A program made the translations under genes and the position numbers. A DNA stretch of 64,000 nucleotides from positions 2,666,001 to 2,730,000 of the forward strand of contig NZ_CP095482.1 in assembly GCF_023028225.1 (NCBI RefSeq), in the 5' to 3' direction. Each line of letters begins with the position of its first letter. Position 1 is the first letter of the stretch. The notes below the pieces were generated by a model. That model was given only the letters and a program-made list of their open reading frames with translations, was not told the DNA's origin and made no database searches. This document shows, piece by piece, positions 32,139 through 40,855 of the stretch. This DNA is from Halorientalis litorea (GTDB lineage: Archaea > Halobacteriota > Halobacteria > Halobacteriales > Haloarculaceae).

Positions 32139-33335
32139 ATGGACCCCGACCTCTCGGCCCTCGACGCCCACCTCGACGAGGCGGGCGTCGACGGGTTCCT
32201 CGTGGACGCCGGCGGCGACGAATCGGACCAGTTGTACCTCTCGGGCTTCGACGCGCCGGACCCCTACCACACCCTCTACGACGGGTCCGTCCACCTGCTC
32301 GTCTCCGGGTTGGAGTACGGCCGCGCGGCCAGCGAGGCGCGCGCGGCCACCGTCGAACGCCACGCCGACTACGACTTGCGCGAACAGGTGGCGGACCACG
32401 GCCGCGTCGACGGCAGTCGGCGCGTCCTCGCCGCGTTCTGCCGCGAACACGGCGTCGAATCGGTGGCCGTCCCCGCACGGTTCCCGCTGGCGACGGCGGA
32501 CGGCCTCCGCGAGCAGGGCATCGAGGTACTGACGCCCGACAGCCCGACAATCGGCCGCGGCGGCGCGAACGTCGTCGAGGAGATACGCGCGATCAAGACC
32601 GAGGACGAAATCGAACACGTCCGGACGGCACAGAAGGCCAACGAGGCCGCCATGGCCACCGCCGAGGACCTCCTCGCGGCGGCGACGGTCAGCGACGGCA
32701 CCCTCCACCACGACGGGGACCCGCTGACCAGCGAGCGCGTCACGGAAGAAATCGAGGTGACGCTCCTCCGACACGGATGCGCGCTGGACGAGACGATAGT
32801 CGCCTGCGGAGCCGACGCCGCCGACCCACACGACCGCGGTAGCGGCCCGCTCGCGGCCGACGAGCCGATAATCGTCGACATCTTCCCGCGCGACAAGGCG
32901 ACGAAGTACCACGCCGACATGACGCGTACCTTCCTCGTCGGCGACCCGAGCGACGCCCTGCGGGAGTGGTACGACCTCACGGCACGGGCCAAGGCGGCGG
33001 CCCTCGACGCCCTCGAACCCGGTGTGACCGGCGAGGACGTACACGACGCGGTCTGTGACGTGTACGAGGACGCCGGGGAACCGACCCTCCGGAGTGACGA
33101 GGGGGCCGAGACCGGGTTCATCCACAACACCGGCCACGGCGTCGGCCTCGACGTGCACGAGCAACCGCTCGTCGGCCCGGGCGGGACGGAACTCGAACCG
33201 GGCCACGTCGTGACCGTCGAACCGGGGTTGTACGACCCGGCGGTCGGCGGCGTCCGAATCGAGGACATCGTCGTCGTCACCGAGGGCGGCTACGAGAACC
33301 TCACGGAGTACCCCGAGCGACTCGTGGTCGCGTAA
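32139..33335 (+). CDS. M24-family aminopeptidase (Xaa-Pro dipeptidase-like)
   Basis: A 398-residue metallopeptidase. The N-terminal creatinase-like domain fills residues 1-150. The C-terminal pita-bread domain has the metal ligands: the first Asp in [11 protein letters not shown], the second in [12 protein letters not shown], His in [15 protein letters not shown], then Glu in [11 protein letters not shown] and [10 protein letters not shown]. This is the full five-ligand set of Xaa-Pro dipeptidase/aminopeptidase P, cutting X-Pro bonds during peptide recycling. The ATG at 32139 was chosen over 32082 because the first 19 residues of the longer frame do not fit the family. Confidence 0.92.
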   Translation: MDPDLSALDAHLDEAGVDGFLVDAGGDESDQLYLSGFDAPDPYHTLYDGSVHLLVSGLEYGRAASEARAATVERHADYDLREQVADHGRVDGSRRVLAAFCREHGVESVAVPARFPLATADGLREQGIEVLTPDSPTIGRGGANVVEEIRAIKTEDEIEHVRTAQKANEAAMATAEDLLAAATVSDGTLHHDGDPLTSERVTEEIEVTLLRHGCALDETIVACGADAADPHDRGSGPLAADEPIIVDIFPRDKATKYHADMTRTFLVGDPSDALREWYDLTARAKAAALDALEPGVTGEDVHDAVCDVYEDAGEPTLRSDEGAETGFIHNTGHGVGLDVHEQPLVGPGGTELEPGHVVTVEPGLYDPAVGGVRIEDIVVVTEGGYENLTEYPERLVVA

Positions 33336-33394
33336 CCACTCCTCGCCCGTCGGACCCGAACCGCTTTTGAGCGGCGACGGGCTACCACCGGTCG

Positions 33395-34141
33395 ATGAAC
33401 GTACTGGTCGTCGGTGCGGGCGCGATGGGGCGGTGGTTCGCCCGGACGCTCGCCACGAACACGACTGGCGAGGTAGCGGTCGCGTTCGCCGACGCCGACC
33501 CGGACGCGGCCGGCGCGGCCGCCGACACCGAGTGGGGTCGGGCAGTCCCGCTCGACACCGACGAGACGTTCGACGCCGTCTGCGTCGCGGTCCCGATGCC
33601 GGCGGCCGCGGACGCCATCGAGACACACGCCGACCGGGCGACACGGGCCGTCCTCGACGTGACCGGGAGCGCGGCGGGACCCGTGACCGCGATGCGAACT
33701 CACGCCCCGGACTGTGAACGCGTGAGTCTGCACCCGCTCTTCGCCCCCGAGAACGCGCCCGGGAACGTCGCCGTCGTCGTGGACGAACCGGGACCGGTCA
33801 CTGACGACGTTCGTGCCGCCCTCGCGGCGGCGGGCAACCACTGTTTCGAGACGACACCCGCCGAACACGACAGGGCGATGGAGACCGTCCAGAGCCGCGC
33901 GCACGCCGCGATACTCGCTTTCGGCCTCGCCGCTCGGGACGTGCCCGACGCCTTTCAGACGCCGGTTTCGGACGCACTGTTCGACCTCGTCGAGCAGGTC
34001 GGCGGGGGCGACCCGCGTGTCTACGCCGACATCCAGGCCACGTTCGACGGAGCCGACGACGTGGCCGCGGCCGCCCGCGACATCGCCGCGGCCGACACCG
34101 AGACGTTCGCCGACCTCTACCGCGAGGCAACCGACCGATGA
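33395..34141 (+). CDS. tyrA: Prephenate dehydrogenase
   Basis: A 248-residue prephenate dehydrogenase, leading from prephenate to 4-hydroxyphenylpyruvate for tyrosine. The NAD-binding fold starts VLVVGAGAMGRWFARTLATN. The substrate region includes VLDVTGSAAGPVTAMRTHAP and SLHPLFAPENAP near 108-117, which is the SxHPxFGP-type signature. It is shorter than bacterial enzymes and has no chorismate mutase or ACT domain, as usual in haloarchaea. It overlaps the Rsm22-like gene by four bases (ATGA). Confidence 0.9.
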   Translation: MNVLVVGAGAMGRWFARTLATNTTGEVAVAFADADPDAAGAAADTEWGRAVPLDTDETFDAVCVAVPMPAAADAIETHADRATRAVLDVTGSAAGPVTAMRTHAPDCERVSLHPLFAPENAPGNVAVVVDEPGPVTDDVRAALAAAGNHCFETTPAEHDRAMETVQSRAHAAILAFGLAARDVPDAFQTPVSDALFDLVEQVGGGDPRVYADIQATFDGADDVAAAARDIAAADTETFADLYREATDR

Positions 34142-35589
34142 ACGACGACCAGCGCGAACAGGTTCGCTCGAACGCCAAGTACCTCCGGGAGGTCCGCCCC
34201 GTCGACCCGGCGGAAATCCACGAGTACGTCGAAGGGGACCCACACCCGGCGGCCGTGCGTCGCGTCCTCAGACAGTCCGCGACCGACCTCGGCCTCCGCG
34301 AACGCGAGGACGGGACCTTCGAGCCAGTGCCCGACGGCCCGGTCACCACCCAGTTCCACGGTGTCGAGTCGTTTCCGTCCGAGTACGCACTGGCACTCGA
34401 AGACTGCCTCGTCGGGGAGTACGGGGCCGGTTGGCCCGAGGGCGAGTCCGGTGACCGACTCCGGGACCGGATTCGAAGCCTCAAGACGGACTACCTCTGG
34501 GGCAACGCCGTCGAGTACGACGGGGAGACGGCCCTCGCGTACGCGCTGTACCACTTGCCGGACTACTACGCCGCGGTCCAGTACGTCCTCGCAGACCTCG
34601 TGACGGACGGCTTGCTGACTCACGACCTGCGCGTCCTCGACGTGGGGGCCGGCGTCGGCGGCCCGGCACTCGGCCTGTCCGACCTCTTGCCGTCCGACGC
34701 CATCGTCGAGTACCACGCCGTCGAACCCAGTGGTGCCACCGTCGTCCTCGACGCGATGCTGTCGGAGACGGACCGGAACGTCCACACCACGGTCCACGAG
34801 ACGACGGCCGAGGACTTCGAACCCGAGGGTGAGTACGACCTCGTGTTGTTCTGTAGCGTCCTCAGCGAACTCACGGACCCGGCGGCCGTGGTCGAGCGGT
34901 ACGCCGACGCGCTCGCACCCGACGGGACCATCGTCGCCCTCGCACCGGCGGACCGGGAGACCGCTATCGGTCTCCGTGAGGTCGAGCGTGCCGTCGAACA
35001 CCACCCTGCGAACGTCGCGTCAGACGGCGACGACGGCCTCACAGTCTACGCGCCGACGGTCCGGTTGTGGCCCGACGCCCGCCCGACGGACGAGGGCTGG
35101 TCGTTCGACGTGAAACCCGACATCGAGGTCCCCCCGTTCCAGCGGCGGGTGGACGAGGCGGCGACGGACCCAGACCACGACCCCGGTGAGTTCGTCAACG
35201 TGGACGTGCAGTTCGCCTACTCCCTGCTCCGACGCGAGGAGCGGCGTCGCATCGAGTTCACCCCCGACGCCGGCGAGTGGGCGCGGATGGACGAGATGGA
35301 CACGCACGTCTCGAACCGCATCGACGTGGCCGCGGTCAAGTTGAGCCACGACCTGACCGACGGCCCGGACGCGAACCCACTGTTCAAAGTCGGTGACGGG
35401 AGCGAGCAGGTCAGTCACTACGCCGTCCTCACCAGGGAGTCGGCCCTGAACGAGGCACTCCGGACGGCCGACTACGGTGACCTCCTGCTCTGTGAGAACG
35501 CGCTCGCGCTCTGGAACGACGACGAGGGCGCGTACAACCTCGTCGTCGACGGCGAGACTGTCGTCGACAGCGTTCCCGCCAGCCGGTGA
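34138..35589 (+). CDS. Rsm22-like small-ribosomal-subunit methyltransferase family protein
   Basis: A 483-residue protein. The N-terminal 150 residues are helical (YLREVRPVDPAEIHEYV). A SAM-binding Rossmann fold follows with LRVLDVGAGVGGPALGLSDL near 165-184, the acidic strand end YHAVEPSG, and EYDLVLFCSVLSELTDPAAV near 230-250. The C-terminal 150 residues are the variable region of the Rsm22/METTL17 group, which acts in assembly of the small ribosomal subunit in mitochondria. Four-Cys iron-sulphur ligands known from some members are not clear here. It is co-translated with tyrA by overlap. Confidence 0.8.
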   Translation: MNDDQREQVRSNAKYLREVRPVDPAEIHEYVEGDPHPAAVRRVLRQSATDLGLREREDGTFEPVPDGPVTTQFHGVESFPSEYALALEDCLVGEYGAGWPEGESGDRLRDRIRSLKTDYLWGNAVEYDGETALAYALYHLPDYYAAVQYVLADLVTDGLLTHDLRVLDVGAGVGGPALGLSDLLPSDAIVEYHAVEPSGATVVLDAMLSETDRNVHTTVHETTAEDFEPEGEYDLVLFCSVLSELTDPAAVVERYADALAPDGTIVALAPADRETAIGLREVERAVEHHPANVASDGDDGLTVYAPTVRLWPDARPTDEGWSFDVKPDIEVPPFQRRVDEAATDPDHDPGEFVNVDVQFAYSLLRREERRRIEFTPDAGEWARMDEMDTHVSNRIDVAAVKLSHDLTDGPDANPLFKVGDGSEQVSHYAVLTRESALNEALRTADYGDLLLCENALALWNDDEGAYNLVVDGETVVDSVPASR

Positions 35590-35685
35590 CCGCTCGCGTG
35601 GCCGACACCGCCGGCAGTCCGTGGGTGCGTCGATTGCCACCGTGGGGAACGGTGGGCTTTTGCGCCGGCCACCCGCAGTAGTCCC

Positions 35686-36489
35686 ATGGGCGATTTGGAG
35701 ATTCTGGTGACGAACGACGATGGCATCGAGAGCACCGGGTTCCGCGCTCTCTACGACGCGCTCTCGGATGTCGGTGCGGTCACTGCCGTCGCGCCCAAAG
35801 ACGACAAGAGTGCCGTCGGCCGCGCCATGTCTCACTCGGTCGGCGTTCAGGAACACGAACTCGGCTACGCCATCGATGGGACGCCCGCGGACTGCGTCGT
35901 CGCCGGCCTGCAGGCCCTCCACCCCGACGCCGACATGGTGGTTGCAGGCTGTAACAGGGGCGCGAACCTCGGCGCGTACGTGCTGGGCCGTTCCGGCACC
36001 GTCAGTGCCGCCGTCGAAGCCGCCTTCTTCGACGTGCCCGCGATGGCCGTCTCCCTGTACGTTCCGGTCGGCGAGGACGCGAGTTACTACGACGTGGACG
36101 TGGAGTACGAGGCGTACCGGAACGCGACGGACGCCGCCCGTTACCTCGCGGACCACGCCCTCGACGCGGGTGTGTTCGACCACGCGGACTACCTCAACGT
36201 CAACGCCCCAGTGCCCGAGACGGCCGCCGAGGGCGGCCCCGAGATGGAGATAACCGAACCCTCGACCAGTTACATGATGGACGCCGAACGGGACGGTGGC
36301 GAGGTGACGCTTCACGACCGCATCTGGGAGCGGATGGCGGAAGGTGAGGTGCCCGACCCCCCGGGGACCGACCGGCGTGCCGTCGTGGACGGCCGCGTCA
36401 GCGTCTCGCCGCTGACCGCCCCGCACACGACCGAACACCACGAGGCACTCGACGCCCTCGCCGAGACGTTCCCCGACAGCGTCGAGTGA
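35686..36489 (+). CDS. surE: 5'/3'-nucleotidase SurE
   Basis: A 267-residue SurE phosphatase that removes phosphate from nucleoside monophosphates. The N-terminus ILVTNDDGIESTGFRALYDA carries the metal-binding Asp-Asp pair at 11-12. VAPKDDKSAVGRAMSHS near 40-57 has the conserved Ser/Asn position. GTPADCVVAGLQAL and VVAGCNRGANLGAYVLGRSG near 66-105 are SurE signatures, with the metal Asn. The length is normal. It follows the Rsm22-like gene by 96 bases and may share its transcript. Confidence 0.94.
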   Translation: MGDLEILVTNDDGIESTGFRALYDALSDVGAVTAVAPKDDKSAVGRAMSHSVGVQEHELGYAIDGTPADCVVAGLQALHPDADMVVAGCNRGANLGAYVLGRSGTVSAAVEAAFFDVPAMAVSLYVPVGEDASYYDVDVEYEAYRNATDAARYLADHALDAGVFDHADYLNVNAPVPETAAEGGPEMEITEPSTSYMMDAERDGGEVTLHDRIWERMAEGEVPDPPGTDRRAVVDGRVSVSPLTAPHTTEHHEALDALAETFPDSVE

Positions 36490-36567
36490 CGACGGCGCGG
36501 CATCGACCGCGGCCTCACCTCACGACGCAGACCGAAGGCTTACACGACTGACGGCCGCAGTACCCGT

Positions 36568-36816
36568 ATGGCTCGCGTCGAAGTCGAACTGTCGGACCGT
36601 GTTCAGACCGACATCGAACAGATGGTCGCACAAGGAGAGTTCGTCAACTGGGACGAAGCCGTGGAAGCACTCCTCACGCGCGGCGTGTCCGCCTACGGCC
36701 CCGCCGAGGAGGCGGAGACGGAGGCGGCCGGCGAGGACATCTTCCAGCAGTCCGTCGCCGACCAGCAGGACCCCGCGATGCGCGACGAACCCGGTAACGA
36801 CGAGTTCACGCTGTAA
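36568..36816 (+). CDS. DUF7120-like CopG-type small protein
   Basis: An 82-residue protein. The first 45 residues have a ribbon-helix-helix look: ARVEVELSDRVQTDIEQMVA then FVNWDEAVEALLTRGVSAYG. An acidic disordered tail follows, ending GNDEFTL. I recall similar haloarchaeal proteins as DUF7120. A strand followed by two helices could bind DNA as a dimer like CopG/MetJ proteins, but this is not proven. It stands between surE and carbonic anhydrase, each with its own upstream gap. Confidence 0.75.
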   Translation: MARVEVELSDRVQTDIEQMVAQGEFVNWDEAVEALLTRGVSAYGPAEEAETEAAGEDIFQQSVADQQDPAMRDEPGNDEFTL

Positions 36817-36882
36817 CCTGTCGCCGATACGTCCGGAGCGCGGAACCGAAAACTCATTTGAAGCGTCGAGAGTCACCTCCGT

Positions 36883-37560
36883 ATGCAGACTCTCGTCGAA
36901 TTGCTGGACCGAAACGCCGACCACGCGGCCGCGTTTCGGTCCCGGTTCGACAACCTACAGGACGCCCAGCATCCCGACGTGGTGACCGTCTGCTGTTCGG
37001 ACTCGCGCGTCCTGCAGGACCACATCTGGGGCAACGACGAACCCGGCCGCATCTTCACCTGTTCCAACATCGGGAACCGCGTCGTCCAGCGGACCGCCTC
37101 GGGCGAGGCAGTCTCTGGTGACGTGCTCTATCCCATCGCACACACCGGCACGGACACCGCCGTCGTCGTCGGCCATACGGGGTGTGGCGCGGTCACAGCC
37201 ACGTACGACGCCATCACTGGTAGCCTCTCGGAGCCACCGGGCATCCAACACTGCCTCGATATCCTGCAACCGCGTCTCGAACCGGGCGTCGAGGCACTCC
37301 CCGAAACCGTGAACCGGGCAGGCGCGATAAACCGCCTCGTCGAGTACAACGTCGACAGCCAAGTCGAGTTCCTCCGGGCGAGCGACGACGTGCCGAGCGA
37401 CGTGACTGTCGTCGGTGCCGTCTACGACTTCCAAGACGTGTATTCCGGACAGCGCGGTGAAATTCACGTAAGCAACGTGGACGGCGAGACGGACACCACG
37501 ACGCTCCGGAGCGAGTACCCCGACATCGCGCCCCGGGTCGAACGGCTTTGGGAGTACTGA
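36883..37560 (+). CDS. Beta-class carbonic anhydrase
   Basis: A 225-residue beta carbonic anhydrase interconverting CO2 and bicarbonate. Zinc ligands are visible: Cys38 with the catalytic Asp40-Ser-Arg42 dyad (CCSDSRVLQ), His98 and Cys101 (VVGHTGCGAVTA). A second cysteine, Cys37, next to Cys38 is an oddity. The start is at the usual position for this family. Bicarbonate supply for carboxylases is the likely role; the gene stands as a single unit between a small DNA-binding-like gene and the convergent chorismate mutase. Confidence 0.94.
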   Translation: MQTLVELLDRNADHAAAFRSRFDNLQDAQHPDVVTVCCSDSRVLQDHIWGNDEPGRIFTCSNIGNRVVQRTASGEAVSGDVLYPIAHTGTDTAVVVGHTGCGAVTATYDAITGSLSEPPGIQHCLDILQPRLEPGVEALPETVNRAGAINRLVEYNVDSQVEFLRASDDVPSDVTVVGAVYDFQDVYSGQRGEIHVSNVDGETDTTTLRSEYPDIAPRVERLWEY

Positions 37561-37578
37561 GCGGCCGCGAATCGGCAG

Positions 37579-37884
37579 TCAGCGACTGTCCCGCTGTTCG
37601 ACCTTGTTCAACTCGATGAGCAGGCGGAACACCGCCTTCACGAGGTTCGAGTCCACGTTGAACCGCTCGGCGTTCTCGCCGGCCCGGTCCATCACGGCCT
37701 GTTCCTGCTGTTCGTCGGTCGTCGGGAGACCCTGCTCGTCTTTCACGGCCGCGATGGTCTCTGCCACGTACGTGCGCTGTGCGATGAGTTCGACGAGTTC
37801 GCGGTCGATGGTCTGTATCTCCTCGCGGAGTTCGTCGAGACTCATATCCTCCGGGTTCCGTCCGTCTGTGTCGTTGTTAGCCAT
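37579..37884 (-). CDS. Chorismate mutase (AroQ class)
   Basis: A 101-residue helical chorismate mutase converting chorismate to prephenate. MSLDELREEIQTIDRELVEL holds the first catalytic Arg and the helix start. IAQRTYVAETIAAVKDEQGL carries Arg and Lys of the active site. The third helix is FNVDSNLVKAVFRLLIELNK. It supplies TyrA at 33395. Its start overlaps the end of the shikimate kinase gene by 43 bases on the same strand, a large overlap that implies tight coupling. Confidence 0.92.
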   Translation of the reverse strand: MANNDTDGRNPEDMSLDELREEIQTIDRELVELIAQRTYVAETIAAVKDEQGLPTTDEQQEQAVMDRAGENAERFNVDSNLVKAVFRLLIELNKVEQRDSR

Positions 37885-38693
37885 GTCGTACCCTCTCTGT
37901 CGTTCCAAACGTCCTGCAGTGTTTCGAGTGCGTCTCGCTCGCCGACGGCGGTGAAACTCGGCCCGGTCCCCGAGAGCGAGACGCCGGCGACGCGGCCCAT
38001 CGCCTCGACGAGCGGGTCGGTCGGGAAGTCGAGTGCCGCACAGAACGCGAGGCCGTTGACCGTCATCGCGCGGCCGTAGTCCCCGTCCAACGCGAGGTCA
38101 GCGACCAGTTCAGCCATCGGGGCGACCTGTCGGCACCGCGCCACGTCGGCGTCCGCGCTGAACGAGCGTTCCGGCGGCGTCCAGACCAACACGTCCCAGT
38201 CGACCTCCTCGCGGGCCAGCAGTTCGTCCTCGTCGTTGTCGGTCACCGTCACGCCGCCGAGCATACTCGCGCTCGCGTCGTCGAACGCGCCGGTGACGGT
38301 TACGCCCGCGTCCCGTGCGGCCGTGACGCCGAGGCGACAGGCGTCCTCGCGCGAGATAGCGTCGGCGGCGTCGAGTGCGTCGAGCGTCGCCAACACCGTC
38401 GCGTTGGCGGCGGCACTCGAACTCTTCAGGCCGGACGCCATCGGCACGTCGCTCTCTGTACGAACCGTCCCGCCCTCGCCGTCGCCGAACCGGTCGGTCA
38501 CGAGTTCGACACACCGCTCTATCAGACGCGTGTCGGCGTCGGGTTCCGCCGCGACGGTTCCCGTCACACCCGCGTCGTCGGTCAACTCGACCGTGGCGGT
38601 GGTGTACTCGTCGATGGCGAACGCGGACCCCGTGCCCGTCGCCAGCGCGTTCAGTACCGTCCCCGCCGCCGGTGCGCGTGCCCGACCGTCCAT
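37842..38693 (-). CDS. aroK: Archaeal shikimate kinase (GHMP family)
   Basis: A 283-residue GHMP-type shikimate kinase, the archaeal replacement of bacterial AroK, phosphorylating shikimate ahead of AroA. The ATP loop is VPMASGLKSSSAAANATVLA near residues 88-107. TGSAFAIDEYTTATVEL is the N-terminal strand region. GVSLSGTGPSFTAVG near 250-264 is the third GHMP motif. ATG 38693 was chosen; the open frame runs upstream to 38945 but is of poor quality. It runs into the chorismate mutase gene with a 43-base overlap, so both are one transcript. Confidence 0.93.
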   Translation of the reverse strand: MDGRARAPAAGTVLNALATGTGSAFAIDEYTTATVELTDDAGVTGTVAAEPDADTRLIERCVELVTDRFGDGEGGTVRTESDVPMASGLKSSSAAANATVLATLDALDAADAISREDACRLGVTAARDAGVTVTGAFDDASASMLGGVTVTDNDEDELLAREEVDWDVLVWTPPERSFSADADVARCRQVAPMAELVADLALDGDYGRAMTVNGLAFCAALDFPTDPLVEAMGRVAGVSLSGTGPSFTAVGERDALETLQDVWNDREGTTWLTTTQTDGTRRI

Positions 38694-38728
38694 CGATTTC
38701 CCCTCGCGCACCTCGGTACTTACTTGTG

Positions 38729-39262
38729 GTGGTTGCGGTCCGAGCGTGGGTTTTTGTCGTCGTCGGCCCAAGCGACGGTGTGGACGGGCGACTTCGCGTA
38801 CTGTTGTCGGGCCTGCTCCTGCCACACGAACTGGTTCACTACGCCGTCCTGTGGCCGTGGCGCGACTCGCTGACGCTGACAGTCGCGCCCCGGGACGGCG
38901 CGGTACCGGCCGGCACCGTCGCGCTGGGCCGCGTGTCCGGGACACTCACCGCGGGGACGCCGACGTGGGCCATCCGCCTCGCCGCCGTCGGACCGATGCT
39001 GGTCTTCCCCACCGTGGCGTGGGTTCTCGACGCGGCGGTGTCGCTCGGTCCCGACTCCGTCCCCGTCGCAGTCCTCGTCGTCGCGTTGGCCGTCTGGGCC
39101 GTCCCGAGCGGCGGCGACGTACAGGTATTTCAGGACGCGCAGACGGTCAGCGCGGACCGGTCCATCGAAGCCGCTGGCCCCGTCACGCTGGCCTCGGAAG
39201 GACTCTCCGTCCTCCTGACGCTCGTCGCCGGGTGGGCGACGCTCGCGGTGTTGTTCGTCTGA
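38729..39262 (+). CDS. Membrane protein with HExxH motif (DUF3267-like candidate zincin)
   Basis: About 177 residues from GTG 38729 (GTG 38726 is also possible). Four to five hydrophobic segments are present. After the first comes SGLLLPHELVHYAVLWPWRD with the zinc-metallopeptidase motif HELVH. WAIRLAAVGPMLVFPTVAWV, VAVLVVALAVWAVPSGGDVQ and the C-terminal LLTLVAGWATLAVLFV are further helices. The order of motif and helices resembles DUF3267 membrane zincins. Substrate unknown. It is divergent from aroK. A very long upstream frame is antisense to aroK and is not used. Confidence 0.65.
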   Translation: MVAVRAWVFVVVGPSDGVDGRLRVLLSGLLLPHELVHYAVLWPWRDSLTLTVAPRDGAVPAGTVALGRVSGTLTAGTPTWAIRLAAVGPMLVFPTVAWVLDAAVSLGPDSVPVAVLVVALAVWAVPSGGDVQVFQDAQTVSADRSIEAAGPVTLASEGLSVLLTLVAGWATLAVLFV

Positions 39263-39305
39263 GTCGTTCGACGGGCCTTTGACGACGCGGACGGAACCGA
39301 CCGAC

Positions 39306-39731
39306 ATGACCATCCGAGAGGAGATTTCACCGGCGACGCTCCCCGTCTCGCTCACCGAGGACGGCATCGAGGTGGAGTACGCGGACGGACGGGACGTGTT
39401 CTACCGGGGCGTCCCGAAGAAGTGCGAAGGGCACGTGAAGACGGCACCCGGCAAGGACGTTCACGTCCTCGTCACTGACGAGTCCGAGTCCGAGGGCGTG
39501 TTGACCTACGTCAACGACCGCACGACGTACGACGACATCCTGAAGGACACCGGCGTCGGCCGCGTGTTGCTCGACGTCGACGAGGAGACGACGGTGTTCC
39601 CCGGCGTGACCGTTCGCAACGAGCAACACCGCGTCACCGTCGAGACGGAGCGACCCGTCGACGGCCGCGTGTTCGTCTTCGAGGAGGACGAACTCGGCGA
39701 GCGGTCGTACGAACTCGTCGAAGCGGAGTGA
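39306..39731 (+). CDS. DUF5796-like haloarchaeal protein
   Basis: A 141-residue soluble acidic protein, mostly beta strands: GIEVEYADGRDVFYRGVPKK near 25-44, then GKDVHVLVTDESESEGVLTY, NDRTTYDDILKDTGVGRVLL and the end DGRVFVFEEDELGERSYELV. I recall the same strings from the haloarchaeal DUF5796 family; role unknown. The ATG at 39306 gives the usual N-terminus. It lies convergent with the DUF5784-like gene. Confidence 0.85.
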   Translation: MTIREEISPATLPVSLTEDGIEVEYADGRDVFYRGVPKKCEGHVKTAPGKDVHVLVTDESESEGVLTYVNDRTTYDDILKDTGVGRVLLDVDEETTVFPGVTVRNEQHRVTVETERPVDGRVFVFEEDELGERSYELVEAE

Positions 39732-39742
39732 GCGGCGGCCGC

Positions 39743-40741
39743 TTACTCGGCGTCGACGCCGTCGGGGAGTGCGATGGGGACCGACCCCTTGGTGTAGCCC
39801 TCGACGGGCCGCCCGGGGCGGACCCGGAAGACGACGGCGGGGCGGTGGCGCACCTCCGGTCGTTCCCGGACGATGTCGCGCCACTGTGCGTCGGAGAACG
39901 AGGAACAGTCAACGAACAACACGACACCCCCGTCGTGGGCGGCCAACTGGCCGCTCGTCTTCGTCTCTGCCGTCTCGCGGATGGACGTGACGGCGGAGGA
40001 CGCCGCCCGCGTCTCGGGCGGTTGCGGCCGGGTCACCTCGACGAGCGTCCCGGTGCCGTTCTCGTCGGCCCGGAAGTCGATGGAGTGGCCCGTCGAGACT
40101 TCGATTTCGGGGGTCACGTCGTACCCCTGTTCGTGCAGGAGTTTCGCTACGGTGAACTCGCTCATGGCCGACCGCATCCGCCCGAGGTTGAGATGTTCGC
40201 TCGTCCCGAGTTTCCCGGCCATCACGTGCCGGTCGTCGAGCGCGCCGGACGCGAGCAACTCCTCGTAGTAGGCCAACCCGTCCTCGGGGTCCGTGTCCGG
40301 GAACCCCGCGGCGTACTCTCTGAGGAACTCCCGGGAGGTGTGTCGGCCGTCCTTCGAGAGCAGGACGGGCAGGAAGAACTCGGAGATGTGCGGATACTCC
40401 GCGAGCCACGGGGACTCTTCGTGTAATTGGGCGAGGAGTTCGCGCTCGGCCCACTCGGACACCGCGTCGGGTACCTCCGCAAAACTGAACTTGTTCGTCC
40501 GCCAGAGCGTACTCGGCGTCTCGGTGTTGCCGAGCCAGTAGCCGCTACCGTTCCAGCAGAACAGCGCGATGTCGCCGTTGTCCATCTCGAAGCGACGACA
40601 GTCGTATCCGTCGGGACCAGCGTACCACGGGCGTGTCATCTCCGCGCCGAGGTTCGAGTCGAGGGGCTGCAGGATATCGTTGCGAACGCGTGCGAGGGTC
40701 CAGTTACCCGTGGACCGTCGGAATCGGAGGGGCTTCGCCAC
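39743..40741 (-). CDS. DUF5784-like haloarchaeal protein
   Basis: A 332-residue protein of unknown function, recalled as DUF5784. Features include VAKPLRFRRSTGNWTLARVR at the start, RFEMDNGDIALFCWNGSGYW near 45-64, YAAGFPDTDPEDGLAYYEEL in the middle and a C-terminal half with nuclease-like strands: SIDFRADENGTGTLVEVTRP and VVLFVDCSSFSDAQWRDIV. The Asp/Glu pattern D-x-R...LVEV in the second half recalls restriction-endonuclease-like folds, which is inference. The GTG at 40741 has a TATA box about 26 bases upstream. The longer open frame reaching 41050 is antisense to the ABC gene. Confidence 0.82.
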   Translation of the reverse strand: MAKPLRFRRSTGNWTLARVRNDILQPLDSNLGAEMTRPWYAGPDGYDCRRFEMDNGDIALFCWNGSGYWLGNTETPSTLWRTNKFSFAEVPDAVSEWAERELLAQLHEESPWLAEYPHISEFFLPVLLSKDGRHTSREFLREYAAGFPDTDPEDGLAYYEELLASGALDDRHVMAGKLGTSEHLNLGRMRSAMSEFTVAKLLHEQGYDVTPEIEVSTGHSIDFRADENGTGTLVEVTRPQPPETRAASSAVTSIRETAETKTSGQLAAHDGGVVLFVDCSSFSDAQWRDIVRERPEVRHRPAVVFRVRPGRPVEGYTKGSVPIALPDGVDAE

Positions 40742-40762
40742 AGTTGGGTTAGGCCACCTCGG

Positions 40763-40770
40763 CTTATATA
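40763..40770 (-). promoter_or_regulatory. TATA box of the DUF5784-like gene
   Basis: The reverse strand reads TATATAAG here, centred about 26 bases before GTG 40741, which settles the start of that gene. Confidence 0.55.
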
Positions 40771-40855
40771 CGTGTTGTGCGGTAGGACGGCCGACACGTT
40801 CCTGCCGTGGGCCGACTTCGCGCCATATTTCCGAGTCGAACCGCTTTGCGTGGAC

